Of a stretch of DNA of 64,000 bases, positions 28,892-37,036 are shown piece after piece. The stretch comes from Flavobacterium hydrophilum. Lineage in GTDB: Bacteria > Bacteroidota > Bacteroidia > Flavobacteriales > Flavobacteriaceae. Numbering within the stretch: position 1 is the first letter of the stretch; each line of letters opens with the position of its first letter. The stretch lies in assembly GCF_003202405.1 (NCBI RefSeq), contig NZ_QJHL01000007.1, positions 124,001 to 188,000 of the forward strand. The letters run 5' to 3'. The notes under the pieces are model-generated. The model was not told the origin of the DNA, ran no database searches, and saw nothing but the letters and a program-made list of their open reading frames with translations. Both the position numbers and the translations under genes were made by a program.

Positions 28892-30019
28892 TTAAGACAG
28901 TATAACAAGATCAACGTTTGATAAAGACAATTTATTTAGCAGACGTCTGAAAATTGTTGTAGACAAAATTACTTTAAATAAATTCAAATGTGGTTTTCCT
29001 ATACAAACAGTTGTAATTTGTTTTTCCTCTACGGTTGTCAAAATCGCATTCGAAATATTTGAATTTTCTACTTTAATAACTTCTGCGCCAAGCTGAACAG
29101 CGAGTTTAAAGTTATTAATTAAATGTCTTTGTTTATCGAGTGCAATTCTTGTAGTGCTTTCTTGTGGTGTTTCAACATACAAAACATACCAGATTCCGTT
29201 ATAATAACTAGCCAATCGTGCCGCTTTCCGAATCACAATTTTAGCCGTTTTATCATTACTGCTAATACATGCTAATAGTTTTTCATGGCGTAAAGCATGC
29301 AGCTGAGGCACTTCATTTTCAACTTTCCGAACGACTTGGCTAGCCACTTCCTTCAGAGCCAATTCACGCAATTGCAGAATTTGTTCCGATTTAAAGAAGT
29401 TCTGCAAAGCCGTCTGAATCTTATCTGTCGTATAAATTTTTCCTTCCTTTAAACGTGCAATCAAATCTTCTGAAGTCAAATCGATATTCACGACTTCATC
29501 AGCTAATCGTAATACATTATCCGGAATGCGTTCCTGAACATCAATTCCTGTAATGCGTTTTACGTCTTCGTTTAAACTCTCAATATGCTGAATATTAACA
29601 GCCGAAATTACATTAATTCCAGCCTCCAGAATTTCCAAAACATCCTGCCAGCGTTTTTCATTTTTACTTCCTTCAACATTCGTGTGCGCTAATTCATCAA
29701 CAATAACCACTTCTGGACGAAGATTGATAATCGCCTGAACATCCAATTCTTCTAATTCTTTTCCTTTATAAAAAATGGTCCGTCTCGGAATTATAGGCAA
29801 ACCCGCTAATAATTCATGCGTTTCCTTCCGCATGTGGGTTTCGATGTAGCCAATTTTTACATCGATTCCGTTTTTCAATAACGAATGCGCTTCCTGAAGC
29901 ATACGAAAAGTTTTGCCCACACCGGCACTCATTCCAATGTAGATTTTAAACTTCCCTTTTCGTGATTTCTGAATTAAATCGAGAAAGTGCTGTGCGTTAT
30001 TATCTTTTTCTTCTTTCAT
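28892..30019 (-). CDS. kdpD: KdpD N-terminal sensor protein without kinase domain
   Basis: A 375-residue cytosolic protein matching only the N-terminal KdpD domain and the following universal-stress-protein domain of E. coli KdpD (about 890 residues). The KdpD domain has the Walker-type IYIGMSAGVGKTFRMLQEA (about 23-41) and the block VDVKIGYIETHMRKET-like segment, then VVIVDELAHTNVEGS. The Usp region runs from about 245 to the end (LLACISSNDKTAKIVIRKAARLA). The DUF4118 membrane region and the histidine kinase are absent. A separate kinase is encoded 71 bases downstream. It probably senses potassium or turgor state and passes this on by protein contact. Confidence 0.92.
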   Translation of the reverse strand: MKEEKDNNAQHFLDLIQKSRKGKFKIYIGMSAGVGKTFRMLQEAHSLLKNGIDVKIGYIETHMRKETHELLAGLPIIPRRTIFYKGKELEELDVQAIINLRPEVVIVDELAHTNVEGSKNEKRWQDVLEILEAGINVISAVNIQHIESLNEDVKRITGIDVQERIPDNVLRLADEVVNIDLTSEDLIARLKEGKIYTTDKIQTALQNFFKSEQILQLRELALKEVASQVVRKVENEVPQLHALRHEKLLACISSNDKTAKIVIRKAARLASYYNGIWYVLYVETPQESTTRIALDKQRHLINNFKLAVQLGAEVIKVENSNISNAILTTVEEKQITTVCIGKPHLNLFKVILSTTIFRRLLNKLSLSNVDLVILS

Positions 30020-30032
30020 ATTTTATTGGGTA

Positions 30033-30103
30033 AAATGTTTTTTGTAAAATGTAAAATGTCTTGCGTAATGCTTAGTACATCTTACATTTTACAAAAAACA
30101 TTT
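30033..30103. repeat. 22-bp perfect inverted repeat in the porin-kdpD gap
   Basis: Arms at 30033-30054 and 30082-30103 are perfect complements over 22 bases (left arm begins AAATGTTTTTTGTAAAATG) with a 27-base loop. This is the strongest of three related elements in the kdp operon gaps. Confidence 0.8.
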
Positions 30104-30110
30104 CACTAGA

Positions 30111-31190
30111 CTAGAAACTAATCGCCAACGAAGTCGTTAAAAACGTATTCGTATCCGTTGGAAGATTATCTTTGTTTGTGAAGATTTCGTCTTTACTTGA
30201 AAGATTTCTGGCTTCAATTCTAAACATAATAGTATCAGTAACTAAGTAATCAAAGTTAGCTGAAAATCCGTAAGTTTTAAAACCATTTGGGGTTTCAGTC
30301 GCGATAATTACCCCTTTTTCGTCACTATAATATTCACCTCGTACTGCAAGCTGAATCTTATCAACTGGTTTGTATTGCAGAATCAAAACTGGCGAAAACC
30401 AAGTGTCATATTTGTTACTATTTTTAGCCGATTGCTGAGATCCAATATCAAAACCAGCTGTAATATTTGTCTTTTCCGTTACTTTAAACTGTCCATAGAA
30501 ATTATTAAAATAACGCCATTTTTTGTCAATATCCGGCTGTTCATTTCCAACATAAGTACTCCAGTTCAAAGTAACCCGATCCGACGGTTTGTAGGTAACC
30601 TGAGTTCCAAAAGCAGGCGTTTGATTTCCTTCGACTTTCTCAATTCTCTGCCAGCCATTCAAGTACATACCCGCCAAATACCATTCTCCAGATTCTGATG
30701 TATAACCAATTTTAACTCCCGTTTCATAATAAGGCGAATTCTCAGCCAAAATACTTCTCGTTAAAGTCTGACAGTCTTTTCCAATCGCACTCTCAAAACC
30801 AATATGCGAAGGCATAATTCCCGCATCAACCCATAAATTATGGTTTTTCGAAATCTTTACACCAACATTCGCTTCGTAAACATTTTTCAATAAACCTTGT
30901 TCGGCAGACATATTATACTCAGCATAAGTTCCCGCCATCAAAGCAAAATTTCCCCGAATATTTTCTTTCGAATAATTCACTTTCGCCATTCCTAAATTCA
31001 GGTTTACCTCGTTACTTTTATTATAGCTGTAAAAAAAGTTTGGCCGAGTATGATTTTCCGGTTTCACGAAATCATAACTATAATAAGTGTCTACATATCC
31101 TGAAAACGTAAACGGACTTTTAGATGCTGACTGTGCATGTAAATTGCTAAAACCAAAAGCGATTAAAGCAGTAAGTATTATTTTTTTCAT
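30111..31190 (-). CDS. outer-membrane beta-barrel porin of the kdp operon
   Basis: A 359-residue secreted protein with a signal peptide ending SNLHAQ. Alternating hydrophobic/polar strands, many aromatic residues and a terminal FLTTSLAISF strand are typical of Bacteroidota outer-membrane barrels. Blocks such as 'PFTFSGYVDTYYSYDF' and 'GVKISKNHNLWVDAGIMPSHIGFESAIGKD' match the putative porin family (OmpL-like/BBP2) found in Bacteroidota kdp operons. A TTG at 31205 is in frame, but the ATG at 31190 (MKKIILTALIAFGF) gives a normal signal peptide. Its place between kdpC and kdpD suggests it lets potassium or a co-solute through the outer membrane. Confidence 0.85.
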   Translation of the reverse strand: MKKIILTALIAFGFSNLHAQSASKSPFTFSGYVDTYYSYDFVKPENHTRPNFFYSYNKSNEVNLNLGMAKVNYSKENIRGNFALMAGTYAEYNMSAEQGLLKNVYEANVGVKISKNHNLWVDAGIMPSHIGFESAIGKDCQTLTRSILAENSPYYETGVKIGYTSESGEWYLAGMYLNGWQRIEKVEGNQTPAFGTQVTYKPSDRVTLNWSTYVGNEQPDIDKKWRYFNNFYGQFKVTEKTNITAGFDIGSQQSAKNSNKYDTWFSPVLILQYKPVDKIQLAVRGEYYSDEKGVIIATETPNGFKTYGFSANFDYLVTDTIMFRIEARNLSSKDEIFTNKDNLPTDTNTFLTTSLAISF

Positions 31191-31230
31191 TTTTGTGGTA
31201 TTCAATTATTTATTTAATAGATTTTTTAGG

Positions 31231-31310
31231 AGCTAATCCCGCTATCCGTTTCAATCTTTTGTGCCGAACCCCGGCACAAAAGGATTTCCACTACTATCGG
31301 GGCTAGGGCA
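31231..31310. repeat. dispersed palindromic element, copy 2
   Basis: AGCTAATCCCGCTATCCG, a hairpin TTTTGTGCCG/CGGCACAAAA (31257-31281), then AGGATTTCC and GGGGCTAGGGC. The layout is that of copy 1 at 18466. The 442-base gap 31191-31632 is made almost wholly of such elements. Confidence 0.7.
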
Positions 31311-31337
31311 TTTGGGGTAAAAAGGTGTTTTTCGTTT

Positions 31338-31364
31338 CCTGCAAGGTTTTCAAAACCTTGTAGG
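31338..31364. repeat. palindrome CTGCAAGGTTTT-C-AAAACCTTGTAG, copy 1
   Basis: A 12-bp imperfect palindrome around a single base, repeated nearly identically at 31548-31574. Confidence 0.65.
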
Positions 31365-31399
31365 GATTTAATTTTAAAGTTTTTGATTTAAGGGCTTGT

Positions 31400-31505
31400 T
31401 TTGTCATTTCGACGTAAGGAGAAATCACACTAGAAATTCCGTCTAGTGAATCGCCAATCTTTGTCGAGCTACTCGTGGAGATTCCTCGTTCCTCGAAATG
31501 ACAAA
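31400..31505. repeat. MITE-like 106-bp element with 13-bp terminal inverted repeats
   Basis: TTTGTCATTTCGA (31400-31412) and TCGAAATGACAAA (31493-31505) are perfect inverted ends. An internal hairpin CACTAGA/TCTAGTG sits within. It has no coding capacity. A degenerate relative with the same left end lies at 41347. Confidence 0.7.
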
Positions 31506-31547
31506 CGTTGTGGTTACGGTACAATAATTTCTAATGAGTTTATCATG

Positions 31548-31574
31548 CCTACAAGGTTTTAAAAACCTTGTAGG
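31548..31574. repeat. palindrome CCTACAAGGTTTT-A-AAAACCTTGTAGG, copy 2
   Basis: A perfect 13-bp palindrome around one base and the second copy of the element at 31338. Confidence 0.65.
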
Positions 31575-31587
31575 AGAAAAACCTTAG

Positions 31588-31605
31588 TCCCGATAGCTAT
31601 CGGGA
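31588..31605. repeat. short perfect palindrome TCCCGATAGCTATCGGGA
   Basis: An 18-base perfect palindrome. The TCCCGATA/TATCGGGA arms resemble the hairpin of the dispersed element copy 1 at 18490-18519. Confidence 0.55.
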
Positions 31606-31632
31606 TAGCGACTCAGAACCTCAGAAACTTTT

Positions 31633-32184
31633 CTAGCGAAGCTGATCCAGCGCCACATTCAATTCCAAAACATTTACCGTTTCAGGCCCAACAACAGCCG
31701 TATTAATTTTAGATTCAACCAAAGATTTTACTTTAGTTTCATCCAGTTTTCTTTCTTTAGCAATTCGTTTTACCTGAATCAAAGCGCCTTGTGGAGAAAT
31801 ATTCGGATCTAAACCGCTTCCTGAAGCTGTAACCATATCAGCTGGAATATCAGTTTTTTTCAAGTAAGGATGAACCAGTAAAAGCGTGTCAATTCTTTTT
31901 TGAACCAAAGCCAGATATTCGGCGTTGCTTGGACCTTTATTACTTCCGGCACTTCCAGCAGCATTATAATCAACAGCCGAAGGTCTTCCCCAGAAATAAT
32001 TCGACTTATCGAATTTCTGACCAATTTTTTGATAACCAACCACTTTTCCGTTAACCGAAATCGTTTCTCCTTTCCCTTGATTTGGAGCAATTTGTGCGAT
32101 TCCGTAAATCGCTAAAGGATAAATAACCGCAAACAAAATCAAAGTAAATACGGTAAGTTTTAATAGTGAAAATATAGTTTTCAT
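31633..32184 (-). CDS. kdpC: potassium-transporting ATPase subunit C
   Basis: KdpC is the single-span subunit of the high-affinity potassium pump KdpFABC and stabilises the complex. At 183 residues the length is normal. An N-terminal membrane helix (LLKLTVFTLILFAVIYPLAIYGIAQ, about 7-31) precedes the periplasmic domain with the family blocks FWGRPSAVDYNAAGSAGSNKGPSN and TASGSGLDPNISPQGALIQVKRIAKER. It follows kdpB after a 99-base gap that holds a hairpin repeat. Confidence 0.97.
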   Translation of the reverse strand: MKTIFSLLKLTVFTLILFAVIYPLAIYGIAQIAPNQGKGETISVNGKVVGYQKIGQKFDKSNYFWGRPSAVDYNAAGSAGSNKGPSNAEYLALVQKRIDTLLLVHPYLKKTDIPADMVTASGSGLDPNISPQGALIQVKRIAKERKLDETKVKSLVESKINTAVVGPETVNVLELNVALDQLR

Positions 32185-32210
32185 GTTTTTAGTGTAAAAT
32201 GTTAGATGTA

Positions 32211-32281
32211 AAAAGTGATTTGTAAATTGTTAGATGTAAAATGTAGATTTTTCATCATTTCACATTTTACAAATCACATTT
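32211..32281. repeat. inverted repeat in the kdpB-kdpC gap
   Basis: Twenty-base arms (32211-32230 and 32262-32281) pair at 18 of 20 positions around GTGATTTGTAAA. Same GTAAAATGT-rich family as the other kdp gap elements. Confidence 0.65.
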
Positions 32282-32283
32282 CA

Positions 32284-34341
32284 CTACATAAAAAGAGTTA
32301 CTAGTAAATCAATTACTTTAATTCCGATAAAAGGAACAATCAATCCGCCAAAGCCATAAATCAAAAGGTTTCTTTTTAAGATAGCACTTGCTCCAATTGG
32401 ACGATAATCAACCCCTTTCAGCGCAAGCGGAATCAAAATCGGAATGATAACTGCGTTGAAAATTACAGCCGATAAAATCGCACTTTCAGGGCTATGCAAG
32501 TGCATAATATTCAAACCTTGAAGCGCAGGAATCGCAGTAATAAAAAGAGCAGGAACAATAGCAAAATATTTCGCAACGTCATTTGCAATAGAAAAAGTAG
32601 TTAAAGTACCTCGAGTCATTAAAAGCTGTTTTCCAATTTCAACAATCTCAATTAGTTTCGTTGGATCATTGTCAAGGTCGACCATGTTTCCGGCTTCTTT
32701 CGCTGCTTGAGTTCCGCTGTTCATCGCTACTCCAACATTGGCTTGAGCCAAAGCCGGAGCATCATTTGTTCCGTCCCCCATCATGGCAACCAGCCTTCCT
32801 TCAGCTTGTTCTTTCTTGATGTAATTCATTTTATCCTCAGGTTTAGCTTCGGCAATAAAATCATCAACACCGGCAGCTTCGGCAATAAATTTAGCCGTAA
32901 GCGGATTATCACCTGTAACCATAACCGTTTTGATTCCCATTCTTCGCAAACGCTCAAAACGTTCTTTCATTCCAGTTTTTATAATATCCTGAAGTTCGAT
33001 AACACCTTGAATTTCATTATTTTTGATTACAACTAATGGTGTTCCTCCGTTAGACGAAATAGAAATTACTTGCTGTGCTGTATCTTCAGGGAAAGAATTT
33101 CCAGCTTGCTGTGCAATATTTTTTGCAGCATCTTGCGCTCCTTTTCTAATGTTGGTTCCGTCTTTTAATACAACTCCGGAAGTTCTGGTTTCGGCAGTAA
33201 ATTTGATGGTATGTGAAATATCAGAGGTAGTTTGTAAAAAGCTTGCTTTAACTTCATTTTTTACATCGATCATCTCACTCAACTCTAAGATACTTTTTCC
33301 TTCAGGAGTATCATCTGCAAGAGAACTCAAAACAGCCGATTTCACGAAATCATCAAAAGAAATTCCTTTTGTTGGATAAAAATTGGTTGCTTTTCTGTTT
33401 CCGATAGTGATGGTTCCGGTTTTATCCAAAAGTAATACGTCAATATCTCCGGCAGTTTCCACCGCTTTTCCAGATTTTGTAATTACGTTGGCACGCAATG
33501 CTCTGTCCATTCCGGCAATCCCAATCGCAGAAAGCAAACCTCCAATTGTCGTTGGAATTAAGCATACAAACAAAGCAATAAAAGCCGCAATCGTGATGGG
33601 TGCATTTGCATAGTCGGCAAACGGTTTTAGCGTAACGCACACAATCACGAAGATTAAGGTAAATGCGGCTAATAAAATGGTTAAGGCAATTTCGTTTGGC
33701 GTTTTCTGACGACTCGCACCTTCAACCAAAGCAATCATTTTATCTAAAAAGCTTTCGCCAGGTTCAGAAGTTACGATTACTTTTATTTTATCAGATAATA
33801 CTTTTGTCCCGCCGGTTACAGATGATTTATCACCACCTGCTTCCCGAATTACAGGAGCACTTTCTCCGGTAATCGCACTTTCGTCAATGGTTGCCAATCC
33901 TTCGATAATTTCTCCGTCAGTTGCAATTAAATCGCCTGATTCACAAACGAAAATATCTCCTTTTTTCAATTCTGATGAACTGATATTTTTGATTTCTCCA
34001 TTTGGTAAAATCTGTCTTGCCGGAGTTTCTTCGCGTGTTTTTCTTAAACTATCGGCTTGTGCTTTTCCTCTGGCTTCAGCAATAGCTTCAGCAAAGTTGG
34101 CAAACAAAAGTGTCGCTAGTAATATTAAAAACACAATTAAATTATAAGTAAAACTACCTTGGTCAGTTGCTCCCATTAAAATGGAAACACAAACAGCAAA
34201 CATAATGGCAGTTCCTATTTCTACGGTAAACATTACCGGATTTTTAATCATCAATTTTGGATTAAGCTTCACAAAAGATTGCACTAAGGCTTCTTTTACC
34301 TGTTTGCTTTCAAACAATGATGCGGATTTATTAGTTGTCAT
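32284..34341 (-). CDS. kdpB: potassium-transporting ATPase ATP-binding subunit
   Basis: KdpB is the P-type ATPase subunit that powers KdpFABC potassium uptake. The 685-residue protein has the phosphorylation motif DKTGT within LLLDKTGTITIGNRKA, the actuator motif TGES (ITGESAPVIREAGGD), and the hinge MVTGDNPLTAKFIAEAAGVDDFIAEAKPEDK with MMGDGTNDAPALAQANVGVAMNSGT. About seven membrane helices are placed as usual for class IA pumps. It lies between kdpA and kdpC in the canonical order. Confidence 0.98.
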   Translation of the reverse strand: MTTNKSASLFESKQVKEALVQSFVKLNPKLMIKNPVMFTVEIGTAIMFAVCVSILMGATDQGSFTYNLIVFLILLATLLFANFAEAIAEARGKAQADSLRKTREETPARQILPNGEIKNISSSELKKGDIFVCESGDLIATDGEIIEGLATIDESAITGESAPVIREAGGDKSSVTGGTKVLSDKIKVIVTSEPGESFLDKMIALVEGASRQKTPNEIALTILLAAFTLIFVIVCVTLKPFADYANAPITIAAFIALFVCLIPTTIGGLLSAIGIAGMDRALRANVITKSGKAVETAGDIDVLLLDKTGTITIGNRKATNFYPTKGISFDDFVKSAVLSSLADDTPEGKSILELSEMIDVKNEVKASFLQTTSDISHTIKFTAETRTSGVVLKDGTNIRKGAQDAAKNIAQQAGNSFPEDTAQQVISISSNGGTPLVVIKNNEIQGVIELQDIIKTGMKERFERLRRMGIKTVMVTGDNPLTAKFIAEAAGVDDFIAEAKPEDKMNYIKKEQAEGRLVAMMGDGTNDAPALAQANVGVAMNSGTQAAKEAGNMVDLDNDPTKLIEIVEIGKQLLMTRGTLTTFSIANDVAKYFAIVPALFITAIPALQGLNIMHLHSPESAILSAVIFNAVIIPILIPLALKGVDYRPIGASAILKRNLLIYGFGGLIVPFIGIKVIDLLVTLFM

Positions 34342-34374
34342 TTTTTTGAATGTTATTTATTAAGCTAATATTTA

Positions 34375-34517
34375 TTTTAAACACATAGAGACATAGATTT
34401 TTACTTTGAGAGTTAGGCATTTCACTTGCATGCAAACACATAGCTATGTGTGAAAAACTAGTTTTTTTAATACTCTTTCTGTCTGTTTTGTTTTGCTATG
34501 TTTCTATGTGTTTAAAA
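34375..34517. repeat. large structured repeat in the kdpA-kdpB gap
   Basis: Arms at 34375-34396 and 34496-34517 pair over 22 bases with one G-T wobble (TTTTAAACACATAGAGACATAG type). Between them a perfect 14-base palindrome CACATAGCTATGTG lies at 34437-34450. The gap is 188 bases. Confidence 0.7.
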
Positions 34518-34529
34518 TATTCAGCATTT

Positions 34530-36251
34530 TTATTTTAGTGTGAAATATTCTGCCAATGGACCTAAAGCCAAAGCTGGAAAGAATGATAAAGCAGCAATAA
34601 TTGCGATTACGGCGAAAACCATAATTCCGAAAATCGTAGTGTCAGTTTTTAAAGTTCCTGCACTTTCCGGAATGTATTTTTTATTCGCCAATAATCCTGC
34701 AATTGCCAATGGCCCAATGATTGGAATGAAACGGCTTAACAGTAATACAATTCCTGTAGTGATATTCCAAAAAGGATTATTATCTCCTAAACCTTCAAAA
34801 CCAGAACCGTTGTTGGCAGCACTTGAAGTGTATTCGTATAACATTTCAGAGAATCCGTGATTGCCAGGATTGTTCAGCCAGCCTGTTGCGTTTCCGCTAA
34901 ACCAATAACCCATTGCGGTATCATGCGCTGCAAAATAAGAAGCTATCGCTGTTCCGGCTAAAATCAATAAAGGATGAAGAATCGCAATAAAGGCTGCAAT
35001 TTTAACTTCGCGTGCTTCGATTTTCTTCCCTAAAAATTCAGGAGTTCGGCCCACCATTAAACCGGAAATAAATACAGCCAGAATAATGAAAATATAAAAG
35101 TTCAGGATTCCAACGCCACAACCTCCGTAAAAGGCGTTGACCATCATGGCAAGCAATTGCATTGCTCCGGAAATAGGCATAGAACTATCGTGCATGCTGT
35201 TTACAGAACCTGTAGAAATTACAGTTGTGGCAATACTCCAGAAACCTGACATTGCTGGGCCAAAACGAACTTCTTTTCCTTCCATCGCTCCGGTTGCTTG
35301 TGCGATTCCCATTTTTTCGATAGCAGGATTTCCGTTGATTTCACTCATAACTGTTGGAACAACTAAGAGTAAAAAACCAACTGTCATTACACCAAATATG
35401 ATGTTTGATAGTTTTCTTTTGTTGAGGTAAAATCCAAGAGCAAAAATCATCGCAAACGGAATAATCATTTGCGCCCAAAGTTCAACTCCGTTAGTAAAAT
35501 AAGTTGGATTTTCTAATGGATGCGCTGAGTTGGCTCCAAAAAATCCACCACCATTTGTACCAATATGTTTGATAGCAATAAATGCTGCGGCTGGCCCGCG
35601 AGAAACTTCTACATGATCGCCTTGAAGTGTTGTAATAGCATCTTTACCTTCAAAAGTCATTGGAGTTCCGCTAAATATTAGTGCAATAGCCACAATTGCT
35701 GAAAGCGGTAATAAAATACGAGTACAGCTTTTGATGAAATAATTGTAAAAATTACCCAATTGTTCTGTTGTTCTTTCTTTCATTGCTGTAAAAATCATAG
35801 CGGCAGCAGCCATTCCGATACCGGCAGAAACAAATTGAAGGAACATCAAGACGATTTGGGAAAGATAAGAAACCCCGCTTTCACCTGAATAATGCTGTAA
35901 ATTACAATTGACTAAAAATGAAATAGCCGTATTAAAAGCCAGATCAGGCGTCATAGATGGATTATTATCTGGGTTAAGAGGTAAAGAACCCTGAAATAAT
36001 AAGACAAAAAAGCAAAGAAAGAACCAAACCATGTTGATACTTAAAAGTGCTTTTAAGTGCTGTTTCCAGTTCATTTCTTCAGCTGAATTAATGCCGCTGA
36101 TTTTAAAAATAAATTTTTCAATTGGATTGAAAATCGGGTCAAGAAGTGTTTTATTTCCTAAATAAACTTTAGCAATATATTTTCCTAATGGAATCGCTAA
36201 AACAATGGTGAGGAGAAAAATACCAATGACGCCAAGTAACTCTGTGTTCAT
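34530..36251 (-). CDS. kdpA: potassium-transporting ATPase potassium-binding subunit
   Basis: KdpA is the potassium channel-like subunit of KdpFABC. It has 573 residues, about ten membrane helices, and four selectivity-filter-type loops, for example SFLVNCNLQHYSGESGVSY and KHIGTNGGGFFGANSAHPLENPT. The C-terminal block with GNNNPF-like GFEGLGDNNPFWN is also typical. Length is normal. It follows kdpF after 74 bases. Confidence 0.97.
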   Translation of the reverse strand: MNTELLGVIGIFLLTIVLAIPLGKYIAKVYLGNKTLLDPIFNPIEKFIFKISGINSAEEMNWKQHLKALLSINMVWFFLCFFVLLFQGSLPLNPDNNPSMTPDLAFNTAISFLVNCNLQHYSGESGVSYLSQIVLMFLQFVSAGIGMAAAAMIFTAMKERTTEQLGNFYNYFIKSCTRILLPLSAIVAIALIFSGTPMTFEGKDAITTLQGDHVEVSRGPAAAFIAIKHIGTNGGGFFGANSAHPLENPTYFTNGVELWAQMIIPFAMIFALGFYLNKRKLSNIIFGVMTVGFLLLVVPTVMSEINGNPAIEKMGIAQATGAMEGKEVRFGPAMSGFWSIATTVISTGSVNSMHDSSMPISGAMQLLAMMVNAFYGGCGVGILNFYIFIILAVFISGLMVGRTPEFLGKKIEAREVKIAAFIAILHPLLILAGTAIASYFAAHDTAMGYWFSGNATGWLNNPGNHGFSEMLYEYTSSAANNGSGFEGLGDNNPFWNITTGIVLLLSRFIPIIGPLAIAGLLANKKYIPESAGTLKTDTTIFGIMVFAVIAIIAALSFFPALALGPLAEYFTLK

Positions 36252-36325
36252 ATTATTTAATTTTAGATTGTTGATTTTAGATTTTAGAGCTCTTTGAAAG
36301 AATCTTAAATTCTAAAATTCTTTTT

Positions 36326-36403
36326 TTAAAATTTTTCGGGTTTGATTAATACATAAATCAAATACACGAAAACGGCGATTGAAATGATAAATAGTGCAGT
36401 CAT
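36326..36403 (-). CDS. kdpF: potassium-transporting ATPase subunit F
   Basis: A 25-residue single-helix peptide. It starts MTALFIISIAVFVYLIYVL and ends IKPEKF. The 'hydrophobic helix then Tyr-x-Leu-hydrophobic-x-Pro-Glu-Lys/Arg-Phe' ending is the KdpF signature. KdpF stabilises the KdpFABC complex. It precedes kdpA in the usual position. Confidence 0.9.
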   Translation of the reverse strand: MTALFIISIAVFVYLIYVLIKPEKF

Positions 36404-36406
36404 GAT

Positions 36407-36490
36407 TTAGATTTTTTCAAAGAATTCAACTGACAGAAAACAAATTGCAAACAGTAAGACTGCTAAAGCAAGAAGAAGGATTGTGACCAT
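36407..36490 (-). CDS. 27-aa membrane micropeptide upstream of kdpF
   Basis: A 27-codon frame starting MVTILLLALAVLLFAICFL and ending SVEFFEKI. Its stop lies 3 bases before the kdpF ATG, the spacing of a coupled gene pair. It is almost wholly one membrane helix with a charged C terminus, much like KdpF in size and form, but it lacks the KdpF Pro-Glu-Lys-Phe ending. I know of no named family. It could be a second small subunit of the pump or a decayed kdpF duplicate. Evidence for expression is position only. Confidence 0.6.
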   Translation of the reverse strand: MVTILLLALAVLLFAICFLSVEFFEKI

Positions 36491-36546
36491 GATTTTTATT
36501 TTAGATTTTTGAGTTCAGATTTCAGATTAGTGAACCGATTAACCGA

Positions 36547-36828
36547 TTAAACACCAGAGGCATTGACCTGCTTGATATATTCCGCTTTAAGCGTTTGAGG
36601 AAAAAGATGAGAAATATTGCAGTGGCGCATTTCCATAAAAGACGAAACTGAAAAAACATACACATTAGAAATGGCATTTTTAGTTTCGATGCTTCCGGTT
36701 ATAAACAAACGTTCGGCAAGAGCCAGACATTTTTTAGCTCTTACTATATTTCCAGAAATAATAGATTTTTTGGTTATCTCAGCAAACCGTTCGGCTTGTT
36801 TGTAGATTGAGGTTACTTGATTTTTCAT
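36547..36828 (-). CDS. conserved hypothetical protein at the head of the kdp operon
   Basis: A 93-residue cytosolic protein, largely helical, of a type often encoded next to kdp in Bacteroidota. I cannot name a function. Helical segments run at about 1-20 and 25-45, the latter reading GNIVRAKKCLALAERLFITGS and resembling a TPR-like hairpin. The second half contains NVYVFSVSSFMEMRHCN with a single Cys. There is no signal peptide. It is 56 bases upstream of the micropeptide and is probably the first gene of the kdp transcript, downstream of a possible sigma-54 site. Confidence 0.8.
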   Translation of the reverse strand: MKNQVTSIYKQAERFAEITKKSIISGNIVRAKKCLALAERLFITGSIETKNAISNVYVFSVSSFMEMRHCNISHLFPQTLKAEYIKQVNASGV

Positions 36829-36915
36829 GAGAATGAATTTTTATGTTCTTCCTCCTTATGCCAAAATATGTTCCGAAAAAATGAAGTTGTAGCTAAAGTG
36901 CTGTCAATAAAAGGG

Positions 36916-36931
36916 ATGTAGTTTTGTGCCA
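36916..36931 (-). promoter_or_regulatory. partial sigma-54-type promoter upstream of the kdp operon
   Basis: The minus strand reads TTGGCAC followed by AAAAC and TACAT. The -24 half matches TGGCAC exactly. The -12 half (expected TTGC) does not match well. It lies about 88 bases before the first kdp-operon gene and just past a terminator, with a sigma-54 activator encoded next door. Confidence 0.3.
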
Positions 36932-36942
36932 AAAATTAGGCA

Positions 36943-36970
36943 TAAAAAAAGCCTATCAAAATGATAAGCT
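36943..36970 (-). terminator. terminator between the sigma-54 activator and kdp genes
   Basis: On the minus strand AGCTTATCA pairs with TGATAGGCT (one G-T) over 9 bases, followed by a seven-T run. It makes the activator gene a separate unit from kdp. Confidence 0.7.
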
Positions 36971-37036
36971 TTTATTGAAATGATAGGTTTATTTAATTAT
37001 GAATTGTAATCTTCTTTGAATTTTATTTTGCAATTG

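Noticed and set aside
31303..31524. A 73-codon minus-strand frame in the porin-kdpC gap
   Set aside because: It lies wholly in repeats (the MITE-like element and palindromes).
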